64,000 nt of DNA, taken from positions 187,001-251,000 of the forward strand of contig JAFCIZ010000003.1 in NCBI GenBank assembly GCA_017871115.1, read 5' to 3'. The DNA is from Cunninghamella blakesleeana. Lineage: Eukaryota > Mucoromycota > Mucoromycetes > Mucorales > Cunninghamellaceae. The notes beneath the pieces were generated by a model. That model searched no databases. It was not told the origin of the DNA and worked only from the letters and a program-made list of their open reading frames with translations. A program made the translations under genes and the position numbers. Positions 48,605 to 58,138 of this stretch are shown here, piece after piece; within the stretch, counting starts at the first letter, position 1, and every line of letters starts with the position of its first letter.

Positions 48605-51600
48605 TTATAACTTTCTTCTTTTATTTCTTACAGTTTGTTTATGATCTAGATTAATTTCAGATCTTTTTCTCCAATAAGATATAATTGTATTGATATCATC
48701 AAACTGTTTTTCTTTTTCCCATGTATCATCGTCAGCTTTATAGCTTTTCCAACGTACTCGGTATTCATAATCACCATCAGAAGTTAAACGATGATCAATT
48801 ATTTTTTCTACTTCCCATCTTTGCTCATCAGCAAATTCTGGATCCTCGGATACACTTTTTAATAAGTTTGGAGGATATTTAGAAGGTAATGGTTTTCCTC
48901 TTTTATCCATTAACTTATAGGCACCACCTTTATTCTTTTCAATAACAGTAAAGGGTCCTATATATTTAGGTTCTAGTTTTGAGGTTTTATAAGGGGTTAT
49001 CATACTAACTAGAGAACCTACTTTAAATTCTATTATTTTATTATTTTTATTAAATTTTTCTTGAGAAGCATTTCTTATTTCTTTTGTTCTTTTTATTATA
49101 GCAGGTAGGATAATGTTTGCCATATCATTTATTCTATTATGAACTTCTTTTATTCTTTCTATATGATTTTCATTAATTGAAATATCAGAATAATCTTTGA
49201 ATTCATTTAATTTTCTAGCAAACATTAATGCAAAAGGCGTAGAATTATGTAGTCTTACATATTTATTATTAATTTCTAACTGAGCACTTTTTACATAATA
49301 GTCCCAATCTCTTGCTTTTCCTTTAATTTTCTTTTTTATTGTATTCATAGCGGTTTGAAGTGTTTTTTCAGCTGCACCATTTGCTCTAGGATGATATGGT
49401 GATACTAGTCTATGATCAATTCCAGTAATCTTACACATATCTTTTATTATTTCATTTACAAATTCTGTTCCATTGTCAGATTGGATTATTTTTGGAAATC
49501 CAAAATCACAAAAGATATTTACCAATGTTTCAGCAATTGTAAAAGATGTTTTATCAATTAAAGGTTTGAGTAAAACAAATTTAGTACAGATATCTACCAT
49601 TACTAAGATATAATGATTACCTCTATGTGATTCATCTAACGGACCAGCTAAATCTATGGCCCAATGATCACAAGGTAGATTAGCTGTTATAGATGCTAAA
49701 GGATGGTAACCTTTCTTTGCAATATTATATTGCATACATTGATGACATTTTTTAATTAATTCAATTGCATCATTTTTTATATTAGGCCAATGCAATCCAT
49801 CAGCATGTATTGCTTTTTCTATTGCTTCGGCACCGAAGTGACCAAAAGCATGATGATTATTTAATATTTTTAATTTTTCGTCCTGATCTATAATTATTCT
49901 TTTATTTAATTCTTCAGGTTGTTGAAGATGATTAATAGAATAAATAGCAGCACTTCTATGATATTTTCTAATAATATCATTTCTTTCTTTTTTATTATCT
50001 ATTATTATATAGTCATCAATAGTATTTTTATTTTTACTTTCATTATGGAATTCTTTTTCGGAACCAGATCCGTTGTGGCTGTGATTATTTTTGTTTTTGG
50101 AAGAATAATTTTTCATTTTTTCTTCCTTTTCTTCTGATTTTTTATTTTCTATTTCTTTAATATTTTTAATTGTTTTTATTTTTTCTATGCCATCACCCCC
50201 TTCCAGTTTTTTTTCTACTGTAAAAAGACGAGATAAGGCATCTGGTAATATATTATTTAAACCAGGTATATGGGCAACAGTAAAGTTATATTGCAAAATA
50301 GTATCCAGCCAGTTATTCATCATAGCGTTCATTATTTTTTGCGTATGTATGTAAGTTAGAGCTCTATGATCAGTATATAAAACGAAATGATTACCCCATA
50401 AGAGCTTATGATATTTATTTAAAGCAAATACAATTGCTAACAGTTCTCTTTTTGTTGTGGAATAATTTATTTCAGATTTAGATAACGAGCGCGCCATAAA
50501 ACCAAGGTGTCTTATTTTATTATTATCATTCAATTGGAATAACACAGCACCTATACCCACGTTAGAAGCATCAGTAGCAACATAAAAAGGTTTATGCATT
50601 AACGGATACGAAATAACAGGTGTAAGGCTTATAACCTTTTTTAAAGTAATAAAGGCGTGTTCACACTGGTCATCCCATTTATTTTTTAATTCTTTAACTT
50701 TTCTTAATTTATCAAGTGGTTTTGTTAGTGTGGAAACTTTTGGAATATGTTCCCTAAAATAATTAATGACACCCAAGAATCGTTCAATATCGTTTCCTGT
50801 TTTAGGTTTTGGCCAATTTTCTACGTTTGTTAATTTTCTTTTATCCAAAGAAATACCTTTATCTGATACACAAAATCCAAGCAAATGGACGGATTGTTGT
50901 GCAAAATGGCATTTATTAGGATTTAACAACAAGTTGACTTCAGTTAATTTATTTATTACTATTTTTACATGATCAGCATGTTCTTTTATATTTTTGGAAA
51001 ATACAACAATATCATCAATAAAGGATGTAGCAAAAGGCATATCTTCCAATATTAATGCAGTCACCCTCTGGAATTTACTAGATAAAGGTTTTAATCCAAA
51101 TGGACAACCTCTAAACATGTATTGTATTCCTCTATGTGTGAAGGTGGTTTTATGTTGATCTTCAGGTGCAATCATAAATCTATGAAAAGCACTTTTTAAG
51201 TCAAGTGTTGTAAATACCGATGATCCTTGTAAAGTTAAATAAATCTCACTAATCAAAGGTAAAGGGTACTTATCATCTTGCAACAACTTATTTATGTGTC
51301 GTGGATCAAGACAAGCTCGTTTTTTAGTTTTCTTTCCATTTTCATCTTTTTTTGGTGCAAGTGTAATTGGACTATTCCATTGATTATTTACACTAGCTTT
51401 AGTAATGGTACCCTCTTTGAACCATGCTTCAACAGCTTCATCAACCAAATGCATATCAGCTTCAGCAATAGGATATTGGCGACGATAACATGATTCATTA
51501 GGTGGTGTGTCTAAATGTACAATTGATTCAGGTACTGTACAAAAAGCGTCATTAGGAATGGATTGATTATTATTTATACTGGATTGAATATTATTTATGA

Positions 51601-52324
51601 ATTGTTGTTGATCTTCTAATGATCCATAAGGACAATTATCAGGCTCAACTTCATCAATAATTTCTTCTACTTCCATTTGTTGGTGATCACCATGTGATAC
51701 AGCCAATCCTTGTAAGTAGATTCCAAGTTTATTCATAATATCAGTTCCTATTACTATTTTATAATTCTCATCTTCAGGTAAGTCCATTATTTCAAAACAA
51801 TGATCAATATTGTACTTCCCGTGTGTGAATGATAAGCTTTTAGTAACACCAATTCTTTTTATTATATTATTATTAGATGCTAAACTAATGATACCATCAT
51901 TGACTTTATTAAAAATAAAATTGTTTTTAAGGACAAAACTATTACTGATGCAACTGAAGTTACAACCAGTGTCTACAAGAGCAAACGTTTTGAAAGATCT
52001 TATAATAACAGGTACAATGATAGAATCAGTATTTTTGTTTTTAAATTCATTTTCTTTTTCTTTTTGATTTAATTTTTTATTTATTAACTTACAGTTATCT
52101 AAATCCATAGGATTTTTGATAAGTTCAGCTTCATTTTGTTTAGCATTTAGCTGTGCCATACGAAATTTGAATTCCTTCTTTGCTGCACGAAGTTCATAGC
52201 CCTTCGCACAACGATGACCAGGTATCCATTCATTATGACAATAATAACATTCATTGTTATTTTTATTAATTTTGTTTTTTATGTCCGAAGACTTATTAAA
52301 CTTTTTATGTTTCTTATTTTCATA
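48605..52324 (-). pseudogene. gag-pol: Chromovirus 2 Gag-Pol, 3' part
   Basis: About 1,240 codons from the zinc knuckle region to the chromodomain, nearly identical to chromovirus 1, with the same DTG, FIDD, RNase H, D-D-E and chromodomain motifs. The frame is open across the whole stretch up to element K at 52325; an internal Met at 52159 is not the true start. Small differences from chromovirus 1 include IIRSFKTF for IIGSFKTF and RSEINLD for KSEINLD. The gene was broken by K in the Gag region. Confidence 0.93.
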
Positions 52325-52605
52325 GGAGGTTGTCTAAATACTCGCGATCGCTACGATTCGCTCGTAAAGGATATGACCCTTTGGGCATCGACAAACTGCC
52401 AACCGCGGGTAATTAACAACGATGTACAAGAACAATTGGATGAAGACCAACAAAAGAATGGCCAGATTATATTTTTAAAACCAAAAGAAACATTCTGTAC
52501 GTTTTAAAACCAATGGTATGATAGCGGTTGGCAGTTTGTCGATGCCCAAAGGGTCATATCCTTTACGAGCGAATCGTAGCGATCGCGAGTATTTAGACAA
52601 CCTCC
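52325..52605. repeat. Element K left terminal foldback block
   Basis: Arm 52325-52406 (82 nt, starting GGAGGTTGTCTAAATACT) is the perfect reverse complement of arm 52524-52605, around a 117-nt spacer. The arm contains GCGATCGC. The first arm and spacer read as a 60-codon open frame, which may be chance or a captured fragment. Confidence 0.95.
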
Positions 52606-52680
52606 TACCAAGTGGGGGGGCCAAAATGGACAGGGACCTGAATAGTTTCAGCCCCCTCTTGGGTTTGGAAACTATACACA
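52606..52680. repeat. Element K inner inverted repeat, left
   Basis: Matches the reverse complement of 57689-57764 apart from a 7/8 difference in a G run. It contains CCCCCTCTTGGGTTTGG. Confidence 0.9.
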
Positions 52681-52750
52681 CTAAGATTGAACAGCTGTAT
52701 CCGGTGGAAACCTGCTTTTAAAATACCAATAATACATAATTTTATATTTC

Positions 52751-53827
52751 ATGTTTCCTAAAGAAGTTTTAGAAGCATTTACATTACTCATGGCCACCTA
52801 TTGGCAGTTCCTTTATATGGATTGGCCAGTAGTGCAGAAGGTCAAATACCACAGGTCAGAAATAAAACCTGTGAAGGATATCCAGTATGTCAAATCTTAT
52901 GTACTGGAACGTCTTGGTTACATCCCTGTGTTTTTCTTTTTGGTAGAACTCTTTGCTCAACAGGAATACCCTGGTCCTTATTCTCATGTGGAAAAGGGTT
53001 TATTGGTTCTCTATCAACTGCTAACTGGATGTTCTATTGCTCAAATGGCACGCTTTATACCCCAAAGCAGTTATCATGCCATTTACCAAGCGTTTTATAT
53101 AAAGTATGGTGATAAGCTAAATTCTACCCTTGATACTTGTCTACAAAAGATGTTTTCCTCTGCCAAAATTAGAATCATGTGTGCCGTCCATTTTAATCCA
53201 GAAGACTTTAAGCATGTTACTATGATGATAGATGGTCATGACTCCAGAGCAACGTATATTAATGCTGCTGATCATACCATGTTTTATTCATACAAACTTA
53301 AGAAATCTGGTTTCCGTACACAAGTTTGTACCGATGTTAATGGAATGGTATTATTCGTTTCAGATGCTGCTCCATGTTCGGATAACAACGATGGTTCTAT
53401 GTTGGCTGAAATGCGCTTGAAAAAGAAAATAAGAAAGTATGACTGTATCGTTCTTGATGGTGGTTATACTCCTTTTATAGACCGTATTATAGAACGTAAC
53501 CCTCATCTTGGTCATCATAACTTTGTGTTTCCTATCCGTAAAGCCAGAGGTGTTAGCCTTAAACCTGAAGAAGCCCACTACAATTCGGTTCTTGGTAGTT
53601 TCAGATCTTCCATCGAGTCAACGTTTGGAGATATTGGTACATTATTTCACCGGTTTAATGGCAAGTGTGTGATCCGTGTCACCGATATGGAAACGTTTAC
53701 GGTACAATTTAAACTAGCCTGCCTTCTTAGAAACATAAAGAAGTTTGTTGCAAGTGGCTGTGTATCTAATACAGAACATCATACTTTCTGGATGCAACCA
53801 AACTTCGATTATCCATCCGGTGAAAGT
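52751..53827 (+). pseudogene. Element K DDE transposase (Harbinger-like), 5' part
   Basis: The first 359 residues of a transposase of the DDE_Tnp_4/Harbinger type. A helical N-terminal region precedes the catalytic core: D161 in MMIDGHDSRA, then a TDVNGMVLFVSDAAP strand pair, D236 in CIVLDGGYTP, and E289 in SSIESTFGDIGTLFHRF, the usual IExxFG...RF end motif. At codon 359 the Tc1 copy D2 (53829-55510) splits the gene with a TA duplication. The frame continues at 55512. Apart from D2 no break is seen. The ATG at 52751 is the first in frame after the left repeat. Confidence 0.88.
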
Positions 53828-53828
53828 A

Positions 53829-55510
53829 CACCTAGAGGCAAAACTGATCACGGTGCTCGCTTTTTTGATTGTTTGGCGTTATATTTTATTTAATACAACT
53901 AAAAGAAATATGTTGATGGGTGATAAATTTTCCTTAACTAATACTCTATATTTTGACACAATATGGTTTAAAGTCCATGGTCAATAAATGGAAATTAAAT
54001 TAATTTAAAAAAAAAAATCCAAAATTTCCGGATCGGTGATTTTTAAAAAAAAGTTTGTGTTTTTATTTAAACCTCCATGGCCTGTTTCAAATCGGTCAAT
54101 ATTTTATTTCTTCAAATATTTATATTCTGTATTTTGTATATTTATTTTAACCTTCTTCTTTTTCTCTTTACATTTATTTTTAAATTGCATAAGTTTTACT
54201 GTGATCAAATACTTGATATTTTATTAATATGACTTATATTACAAGACAAAAGAAACAATATATAACTGATGCAATAAAACATGGTGATACTCATAGGGCA
54301 ATAGCAGAAAAATATAATATATCTGTTGGGGAAATATCAAAAATTAGACAGTCAATTGGGCCAATAAAAACATGTCACGGTGGTCGACCAAAAAAAATAT
54401 CCAAACATACCTCTAATTTAATTGCTAGATCTATTAAAACGGGGAAGGTTATCAATGCTGTTGAAACTCAGAGATATTTAAAGTATAATAATATTAGTGA
54501 TGCAAGCCTTCGGACTATTCGTAGGTTCCTTAAATCTCGAAACCTTTTTGCTCATAAAAAAAGAAAAGTATTTCCAATATCACGTGATGTCAAAAAAAAC
54601 CGTTTGCAGTTTGCAAAAATGTATGGTGGTTGGGACTCTAGTGATTGGGATAAAGTAATCTTTGCTGACGAAACTAGGGTGCACAGGTTTGGTGGAGAAG
54701 GCTATCAGTGGGTGTGGGGAGAAAGAAATAGGCCTACAAAACCACATGAAGTATATGAAGTGCCAAAAGGTGGTGGAGGTTCAGTATGCCTTTGGGGTTG
54801 TATAACAGCGCAAGGTGTCGGTTACTTGACTAGAATAGATCCGACCATGGATACGCAATTGTTTATAGATATCATGAATGACGAATTTATAAAAACTGTA
54901 GAATGGTATAACTTTGACAAATCACAGGTTAAATTGTTGCAAGATAAAGATCCTAAACATACAGCAAAAGCATCCCAAGAATGGTACAAAAAAAACAATG
55001 TGGATTTACTTTATTGGCCTACGTACTCTCCTGATTTAAATCCCATTGAAAACATGTGGGCTTATCTAAAGCAATTGTTACATGAAAAGTATGCTGAACC
55101 TGCTGTATCATTGGATGATTTGTGGGAACGTATCCAAGTCATTTGGGATTCTCCGGCTATGAACAATATGGCTAAAACTGTTGTCCATTCCATGCCTAAG
55201 AGGTGCGATTTAGTAATACAAAATAAAGGTGATCATATACATTATTAAACAGTAGATATCAGTTATTGTATGAAGTTGTATTTTTTTACAGACTTATAAA
55301 AACTAGAAATAAAAATTTTAAAATACATTTTTTACATAATAAACACATTAATAGTATTTGTATTACTGCATGAAAGAAAAGTCAATCATGCGAGGATACA
55401 TTTAAAGAAAATAAATAATTAAACTTGTATTTGAATATTTAGTACAAAATCAAGTCCAATCAAAAATAACTAAAAAATCAAAAAACCGTGATCAGTTTTG
55501 CCTTTAGGTG
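53829..55510 (+). mobile_element. Tc1 family D complete copy D2
   Basis: 1,682 bp, ends CACCTAGAGGCAAAACTGAT and inverted CACCTAAAGGC, TA on both sides, inside the element K transposase gene. Confidence 0.97.
54229..55248 (+). CDS. Tc1-family transposase (family D, D2), DD34E
   Basis: The only uninterrupted family D gene in the window, 339 residues. HTH1 at about 8-42, GGRPKK linker (51-56), HTH2 at about 60-102. Catalytic acids D147 (FADETRVHRFG), D239 (LLQDKDPKHTA) and E274 (SPDLNPIEN). The usual Asn after the second Asp is Lys. All catalytic acids are present, so it may supply transposase for D1 and D3, whose genes are broken (inference). Confidence 0.95.
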   Translation: MTYITRQKKQYITDAIKHGDTHRAIAEKYNISVGEISKIRQSIGPIKTCHGGRPKKISKHTSNLIARSIKTGKVINAVETQRYLKYNNISDASLRTIRRFLKSRNLFAHKKRKVFPISRDVKKNRLQFAKMYGGWDSSDWDKVIFADETRVHRFGGEGYQWVWGERNRPTKPHEVYEVPKGGGGSVCLWGCITAQGVGYLTRIDPTMDTQLFIDIMNDEFIKTVEWYNFDKSQVKLLQDKDPKHTAKASQEWYKKNNVDLLYWPTYSPDLNPIENMWAYLKQLLHEKYAEPAVSLDDLWERIQVIWDSPAMNNMAKTVVHSMPKRCDLVIQNKGDHIHY

Positions 55511-55511
55511 T

Positions 55512-55856
55512 AGAAGCATCTATAGTGTCATGAATGATATTACAATTGCTGAAAAATCCAATGATGCTAATGAGATGATAGCCCTACAGCAACAGTTCTT
55601 ATCATTGGGAATAGATGAAGACGATTGCATGGAGGATGAAGGCGTTGATGGTGAGGAATTACCAAGCGGACATTACGAAGTGGAAGCTATCACTGCTCAT
55701 CGTGGACCTAAACATCGCCGGGAGTATTATGTTAAATGGGTAGACTACGATGAAAGTAACAATAGTTGGCTTACTGCTGACCAATTCGATAACCCGGATA
55801 CAGTGGCTGACTATGAGAAGAAATATAAGAAGATGAAAAGAATTACCATTGTTTAA
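55512..55856 (+). pseudogene. Element K transposase, 3' part with chromodomain
   Basis: Joined in frame to 52751-53827 when D2 and one TA are ignored (codons GAA AGT AGA AGC across the site). It adds about 114 residues: a helical linker (DITIAEKSND), an acidic segment, and a chromodomain at the end with the aromatic cage pattern HYEVEAIT, YYVKWVDY and NNSWLTADQF. The whole transposase would be about 473 residues. Chromodomains bind methylated histone tails and are known from chromovirus integrases; a fusion to a Harbinger-like enzyme is unusual. A separate small gene is the alternative, but no good start codon lies after D2 upstream of the domain except the internal Met in SVMND. Confidence 0.85.
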
Positions 55857-55965
55857 AACTTTTTTTTTTAATGGTATTCTCTCTCCAATTGCCTCCTCTT
55901 TTTTAAAAAATAGAATACTGTCTATATTTTTAAAAGTTTATTATATTATACAAAGGCAATAACAA

Positions 55966-57642
55966 ATGTCTATAGAAAATCTGTTTGTAGATTATAGCCA
56001 ATACCTCAACAATGTGTATGGGGTTGATTATATTAACTTAGGAAAAGAACGCACGGGATGGGATTATATAAGTGCTGTTTTCTGTGACAGTCTTGTACTT
56101 TGGTATGCTGTAAATTGGAGCCAAAACAAAATGCAATCAGAAATTAGTATGGCAATGGCTCTCCTTCGTGGGATCTTGAATTGTTGTTTAAAGACAACAC
56201 AGTTCAAGATCTTCTGTATTGGCAAAGGTAAATGGACAACTGATGATAAGAATGCCAAAAAATTACACAAAAGAAAGGCAAAGAAACTTGACATTAATAA
56301 AGACGAATACCAACCAGGATATATTTCCATGCGTGTTTCCTTTGAAAACATTCCCTATGAAGAACTATGGCCAAAACTCAAGGAAATTCTTCGCAAGGCT
56401 AGAAAACAATGCATGATACTCCATGATTTAGACATTAGTGTAGATTGTGCCTACATCTCAACACGAAATGTAATTAAAGAATACATTCTTGCCAATGGTG
56501 TAAAGGAAAAGGATATTGTAAACGATCGTAACTCTGTTGGTGATAATTGTATATCATGGAAAAAGAATAGTGGAACTGATACCGATAATAATATCCCATT
56601 AAGAATTAAAGTATACAACAAGTTTGTACAAATGCTGGAGAGCCGTGAATTACGATCTTTAATGGGTTCTCAACTTCACCACTTGGTAGCTAACCCAAAT
56701 AAGGACTTCCAAGAACACATTGCCAACTATCGACGCCGTGGTATGACCAGAATAGAAATAACATTTTATACTGCTGACTTTAAGGAAGAAGACTATTACA
56801 CTAATATAATGTCAGAGATGCTTAAATTTCTTAATAATTGTCCAACGTACAAAGTTAGCTTTGACAAACAGTGGAAGCAATTGTCCAGTAGACTTACACA
56901 AATGCTAGCTGTCTATGTACCAGACAAGGAAACATTTGCTTATTGTCACTGGTGGAACTCTCTTACTCGCCGTATGCAAGGTGTGATAAAAAGAAATGTA
57001 CCTGAAGATTATAGCATGTTACACCTTGCAAATTTATCATTCAACGATCGACCAATCCATTACCTAGTTGTCAAGTTCAAGAAGAATGGAGGATATAAAG
57101 TTTTACAAGAGAGTGTATATTATCGTGAGAAGGGTTGTACTGCTATTACGATTGTCCCAGGATTGTCTAATTCGTTGACACCATATCGTAAGGATATGAA
57201 AACTGTAGCTCTCCCTTTTGCTGATGTTGGATTAAGAAACTACAACAACATCACACTCGAATGGCCTGAACAACGATTGCGAATGGATAGAGGTGACAAG
57301 CTTGCCAATATTGTACTGGCCAAAGAGGAGTCCAACCACGATACAGAAAGATGCCTGGAACACCTTGATCCTTTCCCTACAACCAGAGCCAAAGCTGACT
57401 ATCTGGCAATGGAAGCTGGTGAAGATTACCAAGTAATTGGTTATGGCAAAGGTAATTTCCGTGGAAAAGATTACCTGTATCTAAAGATCTCTGGTGGATT
57501 TTCTGTTCGCTGCAGTCGTGGTATGGAACAAGAAGTACACAATGTACTCAAGAAAAACGCATTGTTCACCATTCGTATTATTCGCATTAAGAAAGTACAT
57601 GGAATACGCGATGTTGAATGTGAAGTAATTCGCAGCCAATAG
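55966..57642 (+). CDS. Element K second protein, possible Rep-like initiator
   Basis: A 558-residue protein of unrecognised family, about 110 bp after the transposase stop and on the same strand. A central region has a DLD triplet (154-156, MILHDLDISVD), then RIKVYNK (213-219) and TRIEITFY (261-268). This order of DxD, (K/R)xxxY(D/N)K and RxE resembles plasmid Rep_trans-type replication initiators; the likeness is remote and rests on motif order only. A C-terminal part (about 480-558) is beta-rich and could be an OB-like fold (inference). No HUH motif was located with confidence. Harbinger elements normally carry a Myb-like partner, which this is not. It is intact. Confidence 0.8.
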   Translation: MSIENLFVDYSQYLNNVYGVDYINLGKERTGWDYISAVFCDSLVLWYAVNWSQNKMQSEISMAMALLRGILNCCLKTTQFKIFCIGKGKWTTDDKNAKKLHKRKAKKLDINKDEYQPGYISMRVSFENIPYEELWPKLKEILRKARKQCMILHDLDISVDCAYISTRNVIKEYILANGVKEKDIVNDRNSVGDNCISWKKNSGTDTDNNIPLRIKVYNKFVQMLESRELRSLMGSQLHHLVANPNKDFQEHIANYRRRGMTRIEITFYTADFKEEDYYTNIMSEMLKFLNNCPTYKVSFDKQWKQLSSRLTQMLAVYVPDKETFAYCHWWNSLTRRMQGVIKRNVPEDYSMLHLANLSFNDRPIHYLVVKFKKNGGYKVLQESVYYREKGCTAITIVPGLSNSLTPYRKDMKTVALPFADVGLRNYNNITLEWPEQRLRMDRGDKLANIVLAKEESNHDTERCLEHLDPFPTTRAKADYLAMEAGEDYQVIGYGKGNFRGKDYLYLKISGGFSVRCSRGMEQEVHNVLKKNALFTIRIIRIKKVHGIRDVECEVIRSQ

Positions 57643-57688
57643 TACTTGTTTAAAAGCCAATTTCCATTATTACAGTAGGAGCTATCCT

Positions 57689-57764
57689 TGTGTATAGTTT
57701 CCAAACCCAAGAGGGGGCTGAAACTATTCAGGTCCCTGTCCATTTTGGCCCCCCCCACTTGGTA
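57689..57764. repeat. Element K inner inverted repeat, right
   Basis: Reverse complement of 52606-52680 with one extra C in the C run. Confidence 0.9.
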
Positions 57765-58045
57765 GGAGGTTGTCTAAATACTCGCGATCGCTACGATTCG
57801 CTCGTAAAGGATATGACCCTTTGGGCATCGACAAACTGCCAAACGCGGGTAATTAACAACGATGTACAAGAACAATTGGATGAAGACCAACAAAAGAATG
57901 GCCAGATTATATTTTTAAAACCAAAAGAAACATTCTGTACGTTTTAAAACCAATGGTATGATAGCGGTTGGCAGTTTGTCGATGCCCAAAGGGTCATATC
58001 CTTTACGAGCGAATCGTAGCGATCGCGAGTATTTAGACAACCTCC
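57765..58045. repeat. Element K right terminal foldback block
   Basis: Arms 57765-57846 and 57964-58045 around a 117-nt spacer. As written on the plus strand it is a direct copy of the left block with a single difference (A at 57843, C at 52403), so the spacer has the same genomic orientation at both ends. Confidence 0.95.
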
Positions 58046-58138
58046 ATAAGGTTTAGAATAACCTTTATTATATTTTTTATTGGATTTGGCACCAATGGTA
58101 GCAGCAGAAACACCTATATCCATCTTATCAGGATTATA

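Larger units (their letters stand above)
52325..58045 (+). mobile_element. Element K: Harbinger-like transposon with foldback ends
   Basis: 5,721 bp including a nested D2 copy (4,037 bp without D2 and one TA), inserted in chromovirus 2 gag with a 3-bp ATA duplication (52322-52324 and 58046-58048; the undisturbed site is in chromovirus 1 near 22130). Each end is a 281-bp foldback block followed inward by a further inverted repeat of about 75 bp. It carries two genes on the plus strand: a DDE transposase with chromodomain, and a 558-residue Rep-like protein. The 3-bp duplication and the DDE type fit the PIF/Harbinger group; the ends and the second gene do not fit its usual form. Confidence 0.9.

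Noticed and set aside
52475..52721. Small frames in the terminal repeats of element K on both strands
   Set aside because: They follow the foldback arms; only the one in the arm and spacer is mentioned as an observation, and no gene is claimed.
55488..55514. Start codon at 55488 for the chromodomain frame
   Set aside because: These codons lie in the right end of D2; the frame really continues from the transposase part upstream of D2.
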